A DNA stretch of 64,000 nucleotides from assembly GCF_014646575.1 (NCBI RefSeq), contig NZ_BMNN01000004.1, positions 186,001-250,000 on the forward strand, read 5' to 3'. Origin of the DNA: Halopseudomonas pertucinogena (lineage in GTDB: Bacteria; Pseudomonadota; Gammaproteobacteria; Pseudomonadales; Pseudomonadaceae). Positions within the stretch are counted from its first letter, which is position 1. The number at the start of each line of letters is the position of its first letter. Both the position numbers and the translations under genes were made by a program. Below the pieces are notes generated by a model, which was given only the letters and a program-made list of their open reading frames with translations, ran no database searches and was not told where the DNA came from. Of this stretch, positions 45,157 to 53,219 are shown in pieces.

Positions 45157-45174
45157 ATAACAATTTTGTTGCAG
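45157..45174 (-). promoter_or_regulatory. Candidate Pho box upstream of phoB
   Basis: On the minus strand CTGCAACAAAATTGTTAT resembles CTGTCAT-N4-CTGTCAT: 4 of 7 and 5 of 7 matches with an all-A linker and correct 11-base periodicity. It is 39 bases before the phoB start. Plausible but below a confident match. Confidence 0.4.
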
Positions 45175-45198
45175 TTGTATTACTGCGCCGGCGGCGGC

Positions 45199-46089
45199 TC
45201 AGCCGAACTGGAAATGCAGCGCCAGACCGATGAAAGCCAGCATGCCGCTCCAGTGATTCGACAGGAACGCCGCCAGACAGGCCTGGGGCTCGCGGTCACG
45301 GATCAGCCAGTGTTGCCAGCCGAAGCTCAGCGCCATCGCCAGCAGCCCGAGCAGCCAGTAGAGGCCCAGTTCGAAACGACTGCCTACCAGCAGCAGGCAC
45401 AGCAGCGTCAGGCCCTGCAGCAGGCCGACCATCAACCGGTCCGCTTCGCCGAACAGGATGGCGGTGGACTTGACCCCGATCACCAGGTCGTCCGGACGGT
45501 CGCACATGGCGTATTCGGTGTCATAGGCCACTGTCCACAGCAGATTGGCGATATACAGCAGCCAGAGCGCCGGGGGCAGCTCGCCGGCCTGGGCGGCAAA
45601 GGCCATCGGGATGGCCATGGAATAGGCGGCGCCGAGTACCACCTGGGGATAGAAGGTGAAGCGCTTGCAGAAGGGGTAGACCGTGGCCAGCACCACGGCG
45701 ATCAGGGCCAGCTTGAAGGTCAGCAGGTTGGTCCACAGCAGCAGCGAGGCGCTGAGTGCCACCAGAATGGCGAAGGTGACCAGGGCTTCCCGTGAACTGA
45801 TGCGTCCGGTGGCCAGCGGTCGGTTGCGGGTGCGGCTGACATGGCCATCCACCTTGCGGTCGGCAAAATCATTTATCACGCAACCGGCGCAGCGCATCAG
45901 CACCACGCCGGCGACGAACACCGCCAGCAGCACAGGGTCCGGAATACCGCCTGCCGCCAGCCACAGCGCGCAGAGCGTGGGCCACAGCAACAGATAGATG
46001 CCGATGGGTCTGTCCAGCCGCATCAACTGGATGAAATCCATGGCGCGGGGATGCAGGCGGGCGAGGGGTTTGATCAGCAGGCCGGTCAC
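45199..46089 (-). CDS. ubiA: 4-hydroxybenzoate octaprenyltransferase UbiA
   Basis: A 296-residue membrane prenyltransferase, about eight to nine helices, that attaches the polyprenyl tail to 4-hydroxybenzoate in ubiquinone synthesis. The two Asp-rich motifs are clear: [14 protein letters not shown] and [14 protein letters not shown]. The start is GTG with CGGAG six bases upstream. It follows ubiC by 27 bases, so substrate-producing and substrate-using enzymes are cotranscribed. Confidence 0.96.
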   Translation of the reverse strand: MTGLLIKPLARLHPRAMDFIQLMRLDRPIGIYLLLWPTLCALWLAAGGIPDPVLLAVFVAGVVLMRCAGCVINDFADRKVDGHVSRTRNRPLATGRISSREALVTFAILVALSASLLLWTNLLTFKLALIAVVLATVYPFCKRFTFYPQVVLGAAYSMAIPMAFAAQAGELPPALWLLYIANLLWTVAYDTEYAMCDRPDDLVIGVKSTAILFGEADRLMVGLLQGLTLLCLLLVGSRFELGLYWLLGLLAMALSFGWQHWLIRDREPQACLAAFLSNHWSGMLAFIGLALHFQFG

Positions 46090-46116
46090 GATGATCTCCG
46101 AAACGGGGTGGGTGTA

Positions 46117-46638
46117 TCAGGCCGCAGGCGGCCAGCCGGGAAGAAAGACTTCGCACACCAGCAGCTGCAGGCGTTCGCTGCTGAAGCGTGAACGTCTTGC
46201 CCAGCAATGCTCGGCCCGCAGGGGCGAGGGTAGCCAGTCGGCCGGGTAGGGGCTGATCTCGATCGGCTCGCGGCGGATGCGCGGATCGCTGAACAGCAGC
46301 TCTCCCAGGCTGCGACTTCCGAGGTCCTCCAGGTGCACGCCCGCGGCGCGGAAGGCCTGGAGGTCGGCGACGGTGCGGGCAAACACGCGGGGCGCTCCTG
46401 CCGTGTGCAGCAGCACCTCGCGGATCCACAGCGGGTGCCCGGCGGACAGGCCGAGCGCAGCAGCCTCGTCGGCCCGGGCCGGTTGCTGCTGTTGGGTCAG
46501 CACTTCTACCCGGAAATCGTCGCGTCCTGCAGCAATCAACCGACGGGTCAGCGAGCCCTCATCAACCAGCCAGTCCAGCAGGGCACCGCCGGGGCGCTGC
46601 GGGTGAAGGGAGGCAGGTTGCCAGTCGGGGATGCACAT
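46117..46638 (-). CDS. ubiC: Chorismate pyruvate-lyase UbiC
   Basis: A 173-residue enzyme that releases pyruvate from chorismate to give 4-hydroxybenzoate, the first step of ubiquinone synthesis. It has the family outline: a WLVDEGSLTRRL segment near the N-terminus, a LWIREVLLHTAG strand, FARTVADLQAF with substrate residues, LGELLFSDPRI, and WARRSRFSSERLQLLVCEVFLP at the C-terminus (split by the Glu). AAGGA supports ATG 46638; the longer open frame upstream crosses the rubredoxin and HU region and is not coding. Confidence 0.92.
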   Translation of the reverse strand: MCIPDWQPASLHPQRPGGALLDWLVDEGSLTRRLIAAGRDDFRVEVLTQQQQPARADEAAALGLSAGHPLWIREVLLHTAGAPRVFARTVADLQAFRAAGVHLEDLGSRSLGELLFSDPRIRREPIEISPYPADWLPSPLRAEHCWARRSRFSSERLQLLVCEVFLPGWPPAA

Positions 46639-46770
46639 GGAAGTCCTTGGCGCTGTATCGGTGTTGAAGCGAGAGCAGAGGGTAGCATGATTGGCCCGGG
46701 CTTTGTGCTGCTGGCTGCGCCCGCGCGAAGCAGCTAACCTGTAGCGGATCTCAGTTGGGGAGCCGGTTGC

Positions 46771-46932
46771 ATGAGAAAGTGGCAGTGCATTGTCTGTGGT
46801 TTCATCTATGACGAGGCCGAGGGCTGGCCGGAAGATGGCATCGCCCCGGGTACGGCGTGGGAGGACGTTCCGGAGGACTGGCAGTGTCCGGATTGCGGCG
46901 TGGGCAAGGATGACTTCGAGCTGATCGGCTAG
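46771..46932 (+). CDS. rubA: Rubredoxin
   Basis: A 53-residue iron protein. The four iron-binding cysteines are Cys6 and Cys9 (CIVCG) and Cys39 and Cys42 (CPDCG), with [20 protein letters not shown] between them. In Pseudomonas, rubredoxins carry electrons from a NADH-linked reductase to alkane hydroxylases or stress enzymes. Neither the reductase nor a hydroxylase is next to it. It stands between divergent ubiC and hupB. Confidence 0.97.
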   Translation: MRKWQCIVCGFIYDEAEGWPEDGIAPGTAWEDVPEDWQCPDCGVGKDDFELIG

Positions 46933-47133
46933 AGAAATAGTAGTGAGACATTCTTGGCTTTTTCCGCCAAATGGGCGATAACAGGCGGGCGTCGGCGGGT
47001 AAATGGCTGGCGCACATGTTTGAGTCGTGCGATGCTGTGCGAGCTCGAAGCGGCCCAGAGCCAGGCAAGGCGGGCCGGAAGCAGTGCTGCGCAGCAGCGA
47101 AAAACAAAAACAACACTGAAAGTGAGGCTTCAT

Positions 47134-47406
47134 ATGCGTAAACCGGAACTCGCAGCGGCCATCGCCGAAAAGGCAGACCTGAGCAAGGAACAGGCTAACC
47201 GCGCGCTTAACGCAATTCTCGATGAAATCACCCAGGCCCTGAGCCGCAAGGACACCGTCACTCTGGTTGGCTTCGGCACTTTCCTGCAGCGTCATCGCGG
47301 CGCCCGCACCGGCAAGAACCCGCAGACCGGCGAGCCAGTCAAGATCAAGGCCAGCAACACCGTCGCCTTCAAACCGGGCAAGGGTCTGAAAGACTCGGTC
47401 AACTGA
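47134..47406 (+). CDS. hupB: HU-type nucleoid protein, beta-like
   Basis: A 90-residue HU family protein. RKPELAAAIAEKADLSK opens helix 1, VTLVGFGTFLQRHRGARTG leads into the DNA arm, and GKNPQTGEPVKIKASNTVAF is split by the Pro that kinks DNA. GTGAGG is correctly spaced before ATG 47134. The 200-base leader behind rubredoxin probably contains its promoter. It bends DNA and compacts the nucleoid. Confidence 0.97.
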   Translation: MRKPELAAAIAEKADLSKEQANRALNAILDEITQALSRKDTVTLVGFGTFLQRHRGARTGKNPQTGEPVKIKASNTVAFKPGKGLKDSVN

Positions 47407-47415
47407 GGCTCGCAG

Positions 47416-47438
47416 CCGGAGGGCCCGGGGCCCTCCGG
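47416..47438. terminator. Stem-loop between convergent hupB and the HDOD gene
   Basis: Perfect 10-bp stem CCGGAGGGCC/GGCCCTCCGG with a 3-base loop sits in the 42-base gap and could serve both strands. No T-run is present on either side. Confidence 0.55.
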
Positions 47439-47448
47439 CCAGACGACA

Positions 47449-48846
47449 TCACTCCTTGCGCTTGAACCCCAGCTGGTACTCGTTCACCAGCTTGCGCAGC
47501 GCATCCCTCGCATCCAGCACCTTGTCCACCGCCTGGTGGACGGCATCCTCCGTCAGACCCAGTCGCTCCAGCAGTGCCTCCGGTATCGGCATCTCCGGAC
47601 CGCTGCCGATGCCCCGCTCGCGCAGGGTAGCCAGTGTCAGGTACACCAGATTGGCGTAGACGTGATGTTCGCCGTCGAAGTCCGGGTCGTGCTGGTGGCG
47701 GATGGCGGTGCAGATTTCCGTCGGCATGTCCCAGTAACGCATCAGCCAGCTGCCGATCTGGTCACGATTGACCCCCAGCAGATGCTGATCCACCTGCCAG
47801 GCGGGCACATGCGGGTTGGCTTCCATATGCCGGCAGATCAGCTGGAAGTAGGGCGGGAAGATGTACGCCAGCACCAGATAGCCGAAGTTGTGCAGCAAAC
47901 CGGCCAGGTAACTCAGGCCCAGCTCAGGGCGGCGGTCCCGGGGCATGATCCGGGCCAGGCCCTCGATCACCGCGGCAGCGTAGATGGACTGCTCCCAATA
48001 GGGAGTGGTGCGCTCCGGCGCGTCCTTGGGCAGGCTGAAGGTCTTGCCCAGCGCCAGACCGATGGACAGGTTGATCACCAGCTCGAAGCCCAGCACCCGG
48101 ACGATGGCGTCTTCCACCGAACGGACCTTGCCTGAGGACGCGTAGAACGAGGATGAGGCCCAGCTGACCACCTGTGCGGCCAGGCTGGGGTCGGTTTCCA
48201 CTACGTCGGTCAGCTGCTCGACCGTCACATTGGGATTCACCCGCAGGGCCATGATCCGCTGGGCCGTGGTGGGCAGCGGTGGAATCTCGATGGTCTCTTC
48301 CAGCCGCTGACGCATGCGCAGCGCGGTGAAGTTGCTCACCGCGGCACTGATGTCCTCGCGGTCCTGCTCGGGATCTTCGGCTGGGCTGTGAATGCTGTCC
48401 AGCGGCACGGCGAAGGAGGCGGCGGTAGCCGAGGCGGAGAGGGCCGTCAGCGCCTTGCGGTCAAGTTCCAGCCACCAGCCGGGCAGACCGCTGCGCAGCC
48501 ATACCTTCGATTCGCCGAGCAATCTGTTCTCGATGATGCAGGTCGCATCCACCAGTGTCGGCAGGCCGGGCAGCTGGCTCAGCTGATAGTGACTGAGGAT
48601 CTGCTGCAGCTGCCGGTCGCGGATAGGTTGCAGCTCACGCTGGGTGAGTTGCTGGAGCTGGCGCAGGTCCAGCATATGATTGGAAGGGATCAGCGTCAGC
48701 ACCATGCCGTCAGCATCGCCGAGCAAACATGCCTCCACCCGCTGCCCGGCAGGCCCGATCTCATGCGCCTGGCGCAGCTGGTACGCTATGGCGTGCCGTT
48801 CCAGCTGTTTTTCCAGCAGGTCGGGCAGTGTGGCTGTGGCAGTCAT
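47449..48846 (-). CDS. HDOD-domain signalling protein with YbaK-like N-terminus
   Basis: A 465-residue protein. Residues about 5-150 follow the YbaK/aminoacyl-tRNA-deacylase fold pattern (LLEKQLERHAIAYQL, LTLIPSNHMLDLRQLQQL, TLVDATCIIENRLLGE). Residues about 185-400 are an HDOD domain (IPPLPTTAQRIMAL, DPSLAAQVVSWASSSFY, YLAGLLHNFGYLVLA). HDOD proteins relay signals, often with c-di-GMP or stress systems, and usually lack catalytic HD metal residues; here the motif reads HNF. The function of the fusion is unknown. Confidence 0.85.
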   Translation of the reverse strand: MTATATLPDLLEKQLERHAIAYQLRQAHEIGPAGQRVEACLLGDADGMVLTLIPSNHMLDLRQLQQLTQRELQPIRDRQLQQILSHYQLSQLPGLPTLVDATCIIENRLLGESKVWLRSGLPGWWLELDRKALTALSASATAASFAVPLDSIHSPAEDPEQDREDISAAVSNFTALRMRQRLEETIEIPPLPTTAQRIMALRVNPNVTVEQLTDVVETDPSLAAQVVSWASSSFYASSGKVRSVEDAIVRVLGFELVINLSIGLALGKTFSLPKDAPERTTPYWEQSIYAAAVIEGLARIMPRDRRPELGLSYLAGLLHNFGYLVLAYIFPPYFQLICRHMEANPHVPAWQVDQHLLGVNRDQIGSWLMRYWDMPTEICTAIRHQHDPDFDGEHHVYANLVYLTLATLRERGIGSGPEMPIPEALLERLGLTEDAVHQAVDKVLDARDALRKLVNEYQLGFKRKE

Positions 48847-48897
48847 CGCGCTTCCTTTTTCTCTTGGTACGTGCCGGCCGATCTTAGCATGGGCAGG

Positions 48898-50982
48898 TTA
48901 TACCTGGGCGAACTGCTGACCTTCCGCCAGCCAACGGTCGATAAGCGGGCCGACCCGCTCTGGATGGGCGTTGGCGAGGTCTGCTGCGGCCTGCTGAACC
49001 AGTGGCAGAAGGTCGGCGTCACGCACCAGGTCGGCCACCCTGAACTGCACCAGACCGGTCTGACGGGTACCCAATACCTCGCCGGGACCGCGCAGCTCGA
49101 GATCCTTTTCGGCAATGACAAAACCGTCCGAGCTTTCCCGCATGATGCTCAGTCGCTCGCGGCCCAGTGCGGACAGCGGCGTCTGGTACAGCAGCACGCA
49201 GTGGCTGGCAGTACTGCCCCGGCCGACCCGGCCGCGCAGCTGGTGCAGCTGTGCCAGGCCAAGGCGTTCAGGGTTCTCGATGATCATCAGGCTGGCGTTG
49301 GGCACGTCGACGCCGACCTCTATGACCGTGGTGGCCACCAGCAGATGCAGATCGCCGTCCTTGAACGATTGCATGATCTCGGCTTTCTCGGCGGGTTTCA
49401 TGCGGCCATGGATCAGACCGATGGACAGGTCCGGCAGCTGCTCGCAGAGTGTCTGCCAGGTCACCTCGGCGGCCTGAGCCTGCAGCTGCTCGGATTCCTC
49501 GATCAGGGTGCATACCCAATAGGCCTGGCGACCTTCGGCGCAGCCGGCGCGGACGCGCTCGACCACTTCGTCACGGCGGCTGTCGGACACCAGTACGGTG
49601 TTGATGGGCGTGCGTCCCGGTGGCAGCTCGTCCAGTACCGAGGTGTCCAGATCGGCGTAGGCGCTCATCGCCAGGGTGCGCGGGATGGGGGTGGCGGTCA
49701 TGATCAGCTGGTGCGGAGAGAAGCGCCCGGCTGCGCCCTTGTCGCGCAATGCCAGGCGTTGCTGCACGCCGAAGCGGTGTTGCTCGTCGATGATCGCCAA
49801 GCCCAGATTGTGGAAGCGGACTTCGTCCTGGAACAGCGCGTGGGTACCGACCACCATCGCCGCCTCGCCGGTGGCGATCATCTGTAGCTGGTTGGCCCGG
49901 GCTTTGCCCTTGAGCTTGCCCGCCATCCAGGCCACCGAGATGCCCAGTGCGCTGAACCAGCGCTGGAAGTTGTTGAAATGCTGCTCGGCAAGGATCTCGG
50001 TGGGCGCCATCAGCGCGACCTGCCAGCCGGCTTCCAGTGCCTGCAGGGCGGCCAGGGCTGCGACCACGGTCTTGCCGGCCCCGACATCGCCCTGAACCAG
50101 ACGCAGCATGGGGCGCGGCTGCGCCAGGTCGGCGCGAATCTCTTCCGCCACCCGCTGCTGGGCGCCTGTAAGGGGAAAGCCCAGCTGCACGATGTAAGCC
50201 TGTGCCAGTTCACCTGGTGCCTGCATCACCGGTGCGTGCCAGGCGCGCAGTTCAGCACGCAGCCGCAGCATGGTCAGCTGGTGTGCCAGCAGCTCTTCGA
50301 AGGCCAGCCGATGCTGGGCCCAGTGCCGGCCGTCCTCCAGCGCCTGCAGGTCAATGTCCGGCGGAGGCCGGTGCAGGGTGCGGATGGCTTCATGCAGCGG
50401 TGGCAGGCGGTATTCGCTGATCAGCTCCGGCGGCAACAGGTCCGGCAGGGTGTTGCCCTGCTCGAGCCAGCCCAGGGCCGACTCGCTGAGGTTGCGCAGA
50501 CGTTGCTGCGACAGCCCCTCGGTCGCCGGATAGATAGGCGTTAGGGTGGTATCCACTGGCGCCTGCTGGGGGCGGTCGAGGCTTTGCAGTTCGGGATGAT
50601 AGATTTCCAGGCCCGACGCGCCCGGTCGCACCTCGCCATAACAGCGCCAGCGGCTGCCGCGCTGCAGGCTGGCCTTGAGCGCGGCACTGAAATAGTAGAA
50701 GCGCAGGCTCAGCGTACCGCTGCCATCCTGTATCCGGCACAGCAGGCTGCGGCGCCGGCCCATGACCACATCGGCGCCCATGATGACGCCTTCGATCACC
50801 GCGTCGAGCCCCGGGCGCAGGGCACCGATGGGAGTAATCCGGGTCCGGTCCTGATAACGCAGCGGCAGGTGGAAGAGGATATCTTCCACGCTGCGCAGGC
50901 CCAGGCGGTTGAGTTTCTCCTCCATGGCCGGACCGATACCCTTGAGCACCGTCAGCGACGTATGTTCAGACGTCGCACGCAT
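48898..50982 (-). CDS. recG: ATP-dependent DNA helicase RecG
   Basis: A 694-residue superfamily 2 helicase for fork reversal and branch migration. The N-terminal wedge contains FHLPLRYQDRTRITPIG; Walker A is QGDVGAGKTVVA; the DExH box is DEQHRFGVQQR; TATPIPRTLAMSAYAD, EVGVDVPNASLMIIE and QLRGRVGRG follow. The start lies 2 bases after the oxyR stop, so recG and oxyR are cotranscribed. Confidence 0.96.
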   Translation of the reverse strand: MRATSEHTSLTVLKGIGPAMEEKLNRLGLRSVEDILFHLPLRYQDRTRITPIGALRPGLDAVIEGVIMGADVVMGRRRSLLCRIQDGSGTLSLRFYYFSAALKASLQRGSRWRCYGEVRPGASGLEIYHPELQSLDRPQQAPVDTTLTPIYPATEGLSQQRLRNLSESALGWLEQGNTLPDLLPPELISEYRLPPLHEAIRTLHRPPPDIDLQALEDGRHWAQHRLAFEELLAHQLTMLRLRAELRAWHAPVMQAPGELAQAYIVQLGFPLTGAQQRVAEEIRADLAQPRPMLRLVQGDVGAGKTVVAALAALQALEAGWQVALMAPTEILAEQHFNNFQRWFSALGISVAWMAGKLKGKARANQLQMIATGEAAMVVGTHALFQDEVRFHNLGLAIIDEQHRFGVQQRLALRDKGAAGRFSPHQLIMTATPIPRTLAMSAYADLDTSVLDELPPGRTPINTVLVSDSRRDEVVERVRAGCAEGRQAYWVCTLIEESEQLQAQAAEVTWQTLCEQLPDLSIGLIHGRMKPAEKAEIMQSFKDGDLHLLVATTVIEVGVDVPNASLMIIENPERLGLAQLHQLRGRVGRGSTASHCVLLYQTPLSALGRERLSIMRESSDGFVIAEKDLELRGPGEVLGTRQTGLVQFRVADLVRDADLLPLVQQAAADLANAHPERVGPLIDRWLAEGQQFAQV

Positions 50983-50984
50983 GA

Positions 50985-51902
50985 TCAGGCCTTGTCAGCC
51001 GGGGCGGCCACTGAACACAGGCGGATGGAGTCGCTGAGGATATCCACAGCCTTGGGCCGCGGAAAACTGGCGCGCCAGGCGATGGCGACAGTCCGGAAAG
51101 GTACCGGCGAGCGGAACTGCTTGGTGACCAGCAGATCGGAGCTGTAATAACGGTCATCTGCCGCGGACATCGGCAGCACCGTCATGCCCATGCCGGAGGC
51201 GACCATGTGGCGAATGGTCTCCAGCGAGCTGGACTCGATCGTGCTGTGTTTCGGCTCGTCACCCCGGCGGGTGGTGGGACAGGCTTCCAGTACCTGCTCA
51301 CGGAAGCAGTGACCCTCGCCGAGCAGCAGCAGACGGTCGTCGTCCAGATCGTCCAGGCTGACATCCTGGCGATCTGCCCAGGGGTGATCAGCGGGGATCA
51401 GCAGGCTGAACGGCTCGTCGTACAGCGGTTTGGTCAAGATGTCCGGCTCGCTGAAGGGCAGCGCCACGATGATCGCGTCGAGCTCACCATTGCGCAGCTT
51501 GTCCCGCAGGTTGTGGGTGTAGTCCTCTTCGATATACAGCGGCATCTCCGGTGCGACCCGATGCAGCTGCGGGATCAGGTGGGGGAACAGGTAGGGTCCG
51601 ATGGTATAGATCGTACCGACCTTGAGCGGCGCCGAGAGCTGGTTCTTGCCCGCGTTGGCCAGCTCGCGGATGGTCATGGCCTCCTCCAGCACACGTTGCG
51701 CCTGGGCGACGATCTTCTCCCCGATAGGAGTGACCCGGACCGCGCTCTTGGTGCGCTCGAACAGCAGCACGCCGAGTTCTTCCTCGAGCTTCTTGACGCC
51801 CACGCTCAGGGTCGGCTGGGATACGTGGCAACGCTCGGCCGCGTGGCCGAAGTGCTGCTCCTGGGCGAGGGTGACGATGTAGCGGAGTTCGGTCAGTGTC
51901 AT
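50985..51902 (-). CDS. oxyR: Hydrogen peroxide-inducible regulator OxyR
   Basis: A 305-residue LysR regulator of peroxide defence. With the ATG at 51902 the redox cysteines fall at Cys199 and Cys208 (GEGHCFREQVLEAC), exactly the E. coli numbering. MTLTELRYIVTLAQEQHFG and QPTLSVGVKKLEEELGV form the DNA-binding domain. An ATG six codons upstream (51920) has a better ribosome site, GGGGA, and remains possible. oxyR is cotranscribed with recG and is divergent from an epimerase-like gene across about 50-70 bases. Confidence 0.95.
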   Translation of the reverse strand: MTLTELRYIVTLAQEQHFGHAAERCHVSQPTLSVGVKKLEEELGVLLFERTKSAVRVTPIGEKIVAQAQRVLEEAMTIRELANAGKNQLSAPLKVGTIYTIGPYLFPHLIPQLHRVAPEMPLYIEEDYTHNLRDKLRNGELDAIIVALPFSEPDILTKPLYDEPFSLLIPADHPWADRQDVSLDDLDDDRLLLLGEGHCFREQVLEACPTTRRGDEPKHSTIESSSLETIRHMVASGMGMTVLPMSAADDRYYSSDLLVTKQFRSPVPFRTVAIAWRASFPRPKAVDILSDSIRLCSVAAPADKA

Positions 51903-51971
51903 GGGGTATATACTGCTCATGCAAAAAATTTCCCCAAGCATAGCGGTCTCTGATAGAGGAAAACAATCAGG

Positions 51972-52811
51972 ATGAAGCATCTGGTAATTGCAGGTTGCGG
52001 TGACGTGGGCACGGCGTTGGGCCTGCGCATGCTGGAGCACGGTTGGCAGGTCAGCGGTCTGCGTCGTGACCCCACTGGCCTGCCCGACGGATTCGGGCGT
52101 ATTGCGGCGGATCTCATCCTCGACGAGCGTCCCGCCGACTGGCCGGAGCGGGTGGATTATGTGGTCTTCTGCCCCGCTGCCGGCCGGCGTGATCCCGAGC
52201 TGTACCGCGCACTCTATGCAGACGGCCTCAGGCATGTGTTGGGTTGGCTGCAGCAAAGCCGACAGCGGCCACGCCACCTGCTGCAGGTGTCCAGCACGGC
52301 CGTGTACGGCCAGAGTGCCGGTGAATGGGTAACGGAAAACAGCCCGGCGGTGGCCGCCACGCCCACAGCCCCGATACTGCTGGAGGCCGAGGACATTGCC
52401 CTGCGCAGCGGGATGCCGGCGTCGGTGGTGCGGCTGGGAGGTATCTATGGTCCCGGCCGGACCCGGCTGATCGAACAGGTGCGCAACGGTCTGTACGTAC
52501 CGGAGGAGCCTGAGCAGTTCACCAACCGTATTCACCGCGACGATGCCGCCGGACTGCTGGCGCATCTGCTGCTATCGGCTGACAGGGGAGACTTGCTGGC
52601 GCCGTGTTATATCGGTGTCGACGATGAACCGGCATCGCTGCGCGAAGTCGCCGATTGGCTGGCGGGACGGTTGGGGGTCAGTCTGCTGGAGGAAGGGGCG
52701 ACGGCCAACCGGATCGGCAGCAAGCGCTGCAGCAATGCCCTGGCCAGGGAGTCGGGCTGGGAACCGCAGTATCCCAGTTATCGGGAGGGCTACGCGAGCA
52801 TGCTCGGGTAG
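51972..52811 (+). CDS. NAD-dependent epimerase-like protein (extended SDR, YeeZ type)
   Basis: A 279-residue Rossmann protein. The N-terminal HLVIAGCGDVGTALGLRML is the dinucleotide motif in the GxGxxG form. LLQVSSTAVYGQSAGEWV has the catalytic Ser and Tyr region, although the usual YxxxK lysine is not clear. SVVRLGGIYGPGRT and HRDDAAGLL are typical. YeeZ-like proteins have no firm substrate. It is divergent from oxyR; whether OxyR controls it cannot be read. Confidence 0.83.
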   Translation: MKHLVIAGCGDVGTALGLRMLEHGWQVSGLRRDPTGLPDGFGRIAADLILDERPADWPERVDYVVFCPAAGRRDPELYRALYADGLRHVLGWLQQSRQRPRHLLQVSSTAVYGQSAGEWVTENSPAVAATPTAPILLEAEDIALRSGMPASVVRLGGIYGPGRTRLIEQVRNGLYVPEEPEQFTNRIHRDDAAGLLAHLLLSADRGDLLAPCYIGVDDEPASLREVADWLAGRLGVSLLEEGATANRIGSKRCSNALARESGWEPQYPSYREGYASMLG

Positions 52812-52822
52812 CCCCGGGCTGA

Positions 52823-53203
52823 TCAGCCTACGACCAGGATGCCGTCCATCTCGACCGGCACGCCCTTGGGCAGGGCGGCCACACCGATGGCGGCACGGGC
52901 CGGATAGGGCTGCTCGAAGTAGCGGCCCATGATCTCGTTGACCTTGGCGAAGTTGTTCAGGTCGGTGAGGAAAATGTTCAGCTTGACGATGTCCTGCAGC
53001 TTGCCGCCTGCGGCCTCGGCCACCAGTGCCAGGTTGTCGAATACACGGCAGACCTGGGCCTCGAAGCCCTCAACCACTTCCATGGTGGCCGGATCCAGCG
53101 GGATCTGTCCGGACAGGTAGACGGTGTTGCCTACCTTGATGGCCTGGGAGTAGGTGCCGATGGCGGCAGGGGCGTGTTCACTGGTGATGACTTGCTTGTT
53201 CAT
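52823..53203 (-). CDS. ridA: Reactive intermediate deaminase RidA
   Basis: A 126-residue YjgF/YER057c/UK114 enzyme that hydrolyses reactive enamines and imines from PLP enzymes. Key segments are [20 protein letters not shown], a [17 protein letters not shown] helix, and the catalytic Arg/Glu region [20 protein letters not shown] (split). It follows spoT by 16 bases, the usual Pseudomonas order. Confidence 0.96.
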   Translation of the reverse strand: MNKQVITSEHAPAAIGTYSQAIKVGNTVYLSGQIPLDPATMEVVEGFEAQVCRVFDNLALVAEAAGGKLQDIVKLNIFLTDLNNFAKVNEIMGRYFEQPYPARAAIGVAALPKGVPVEMDGILVVG

Positions 53204-53219
53204 GGTGTCTCCATTGGAT

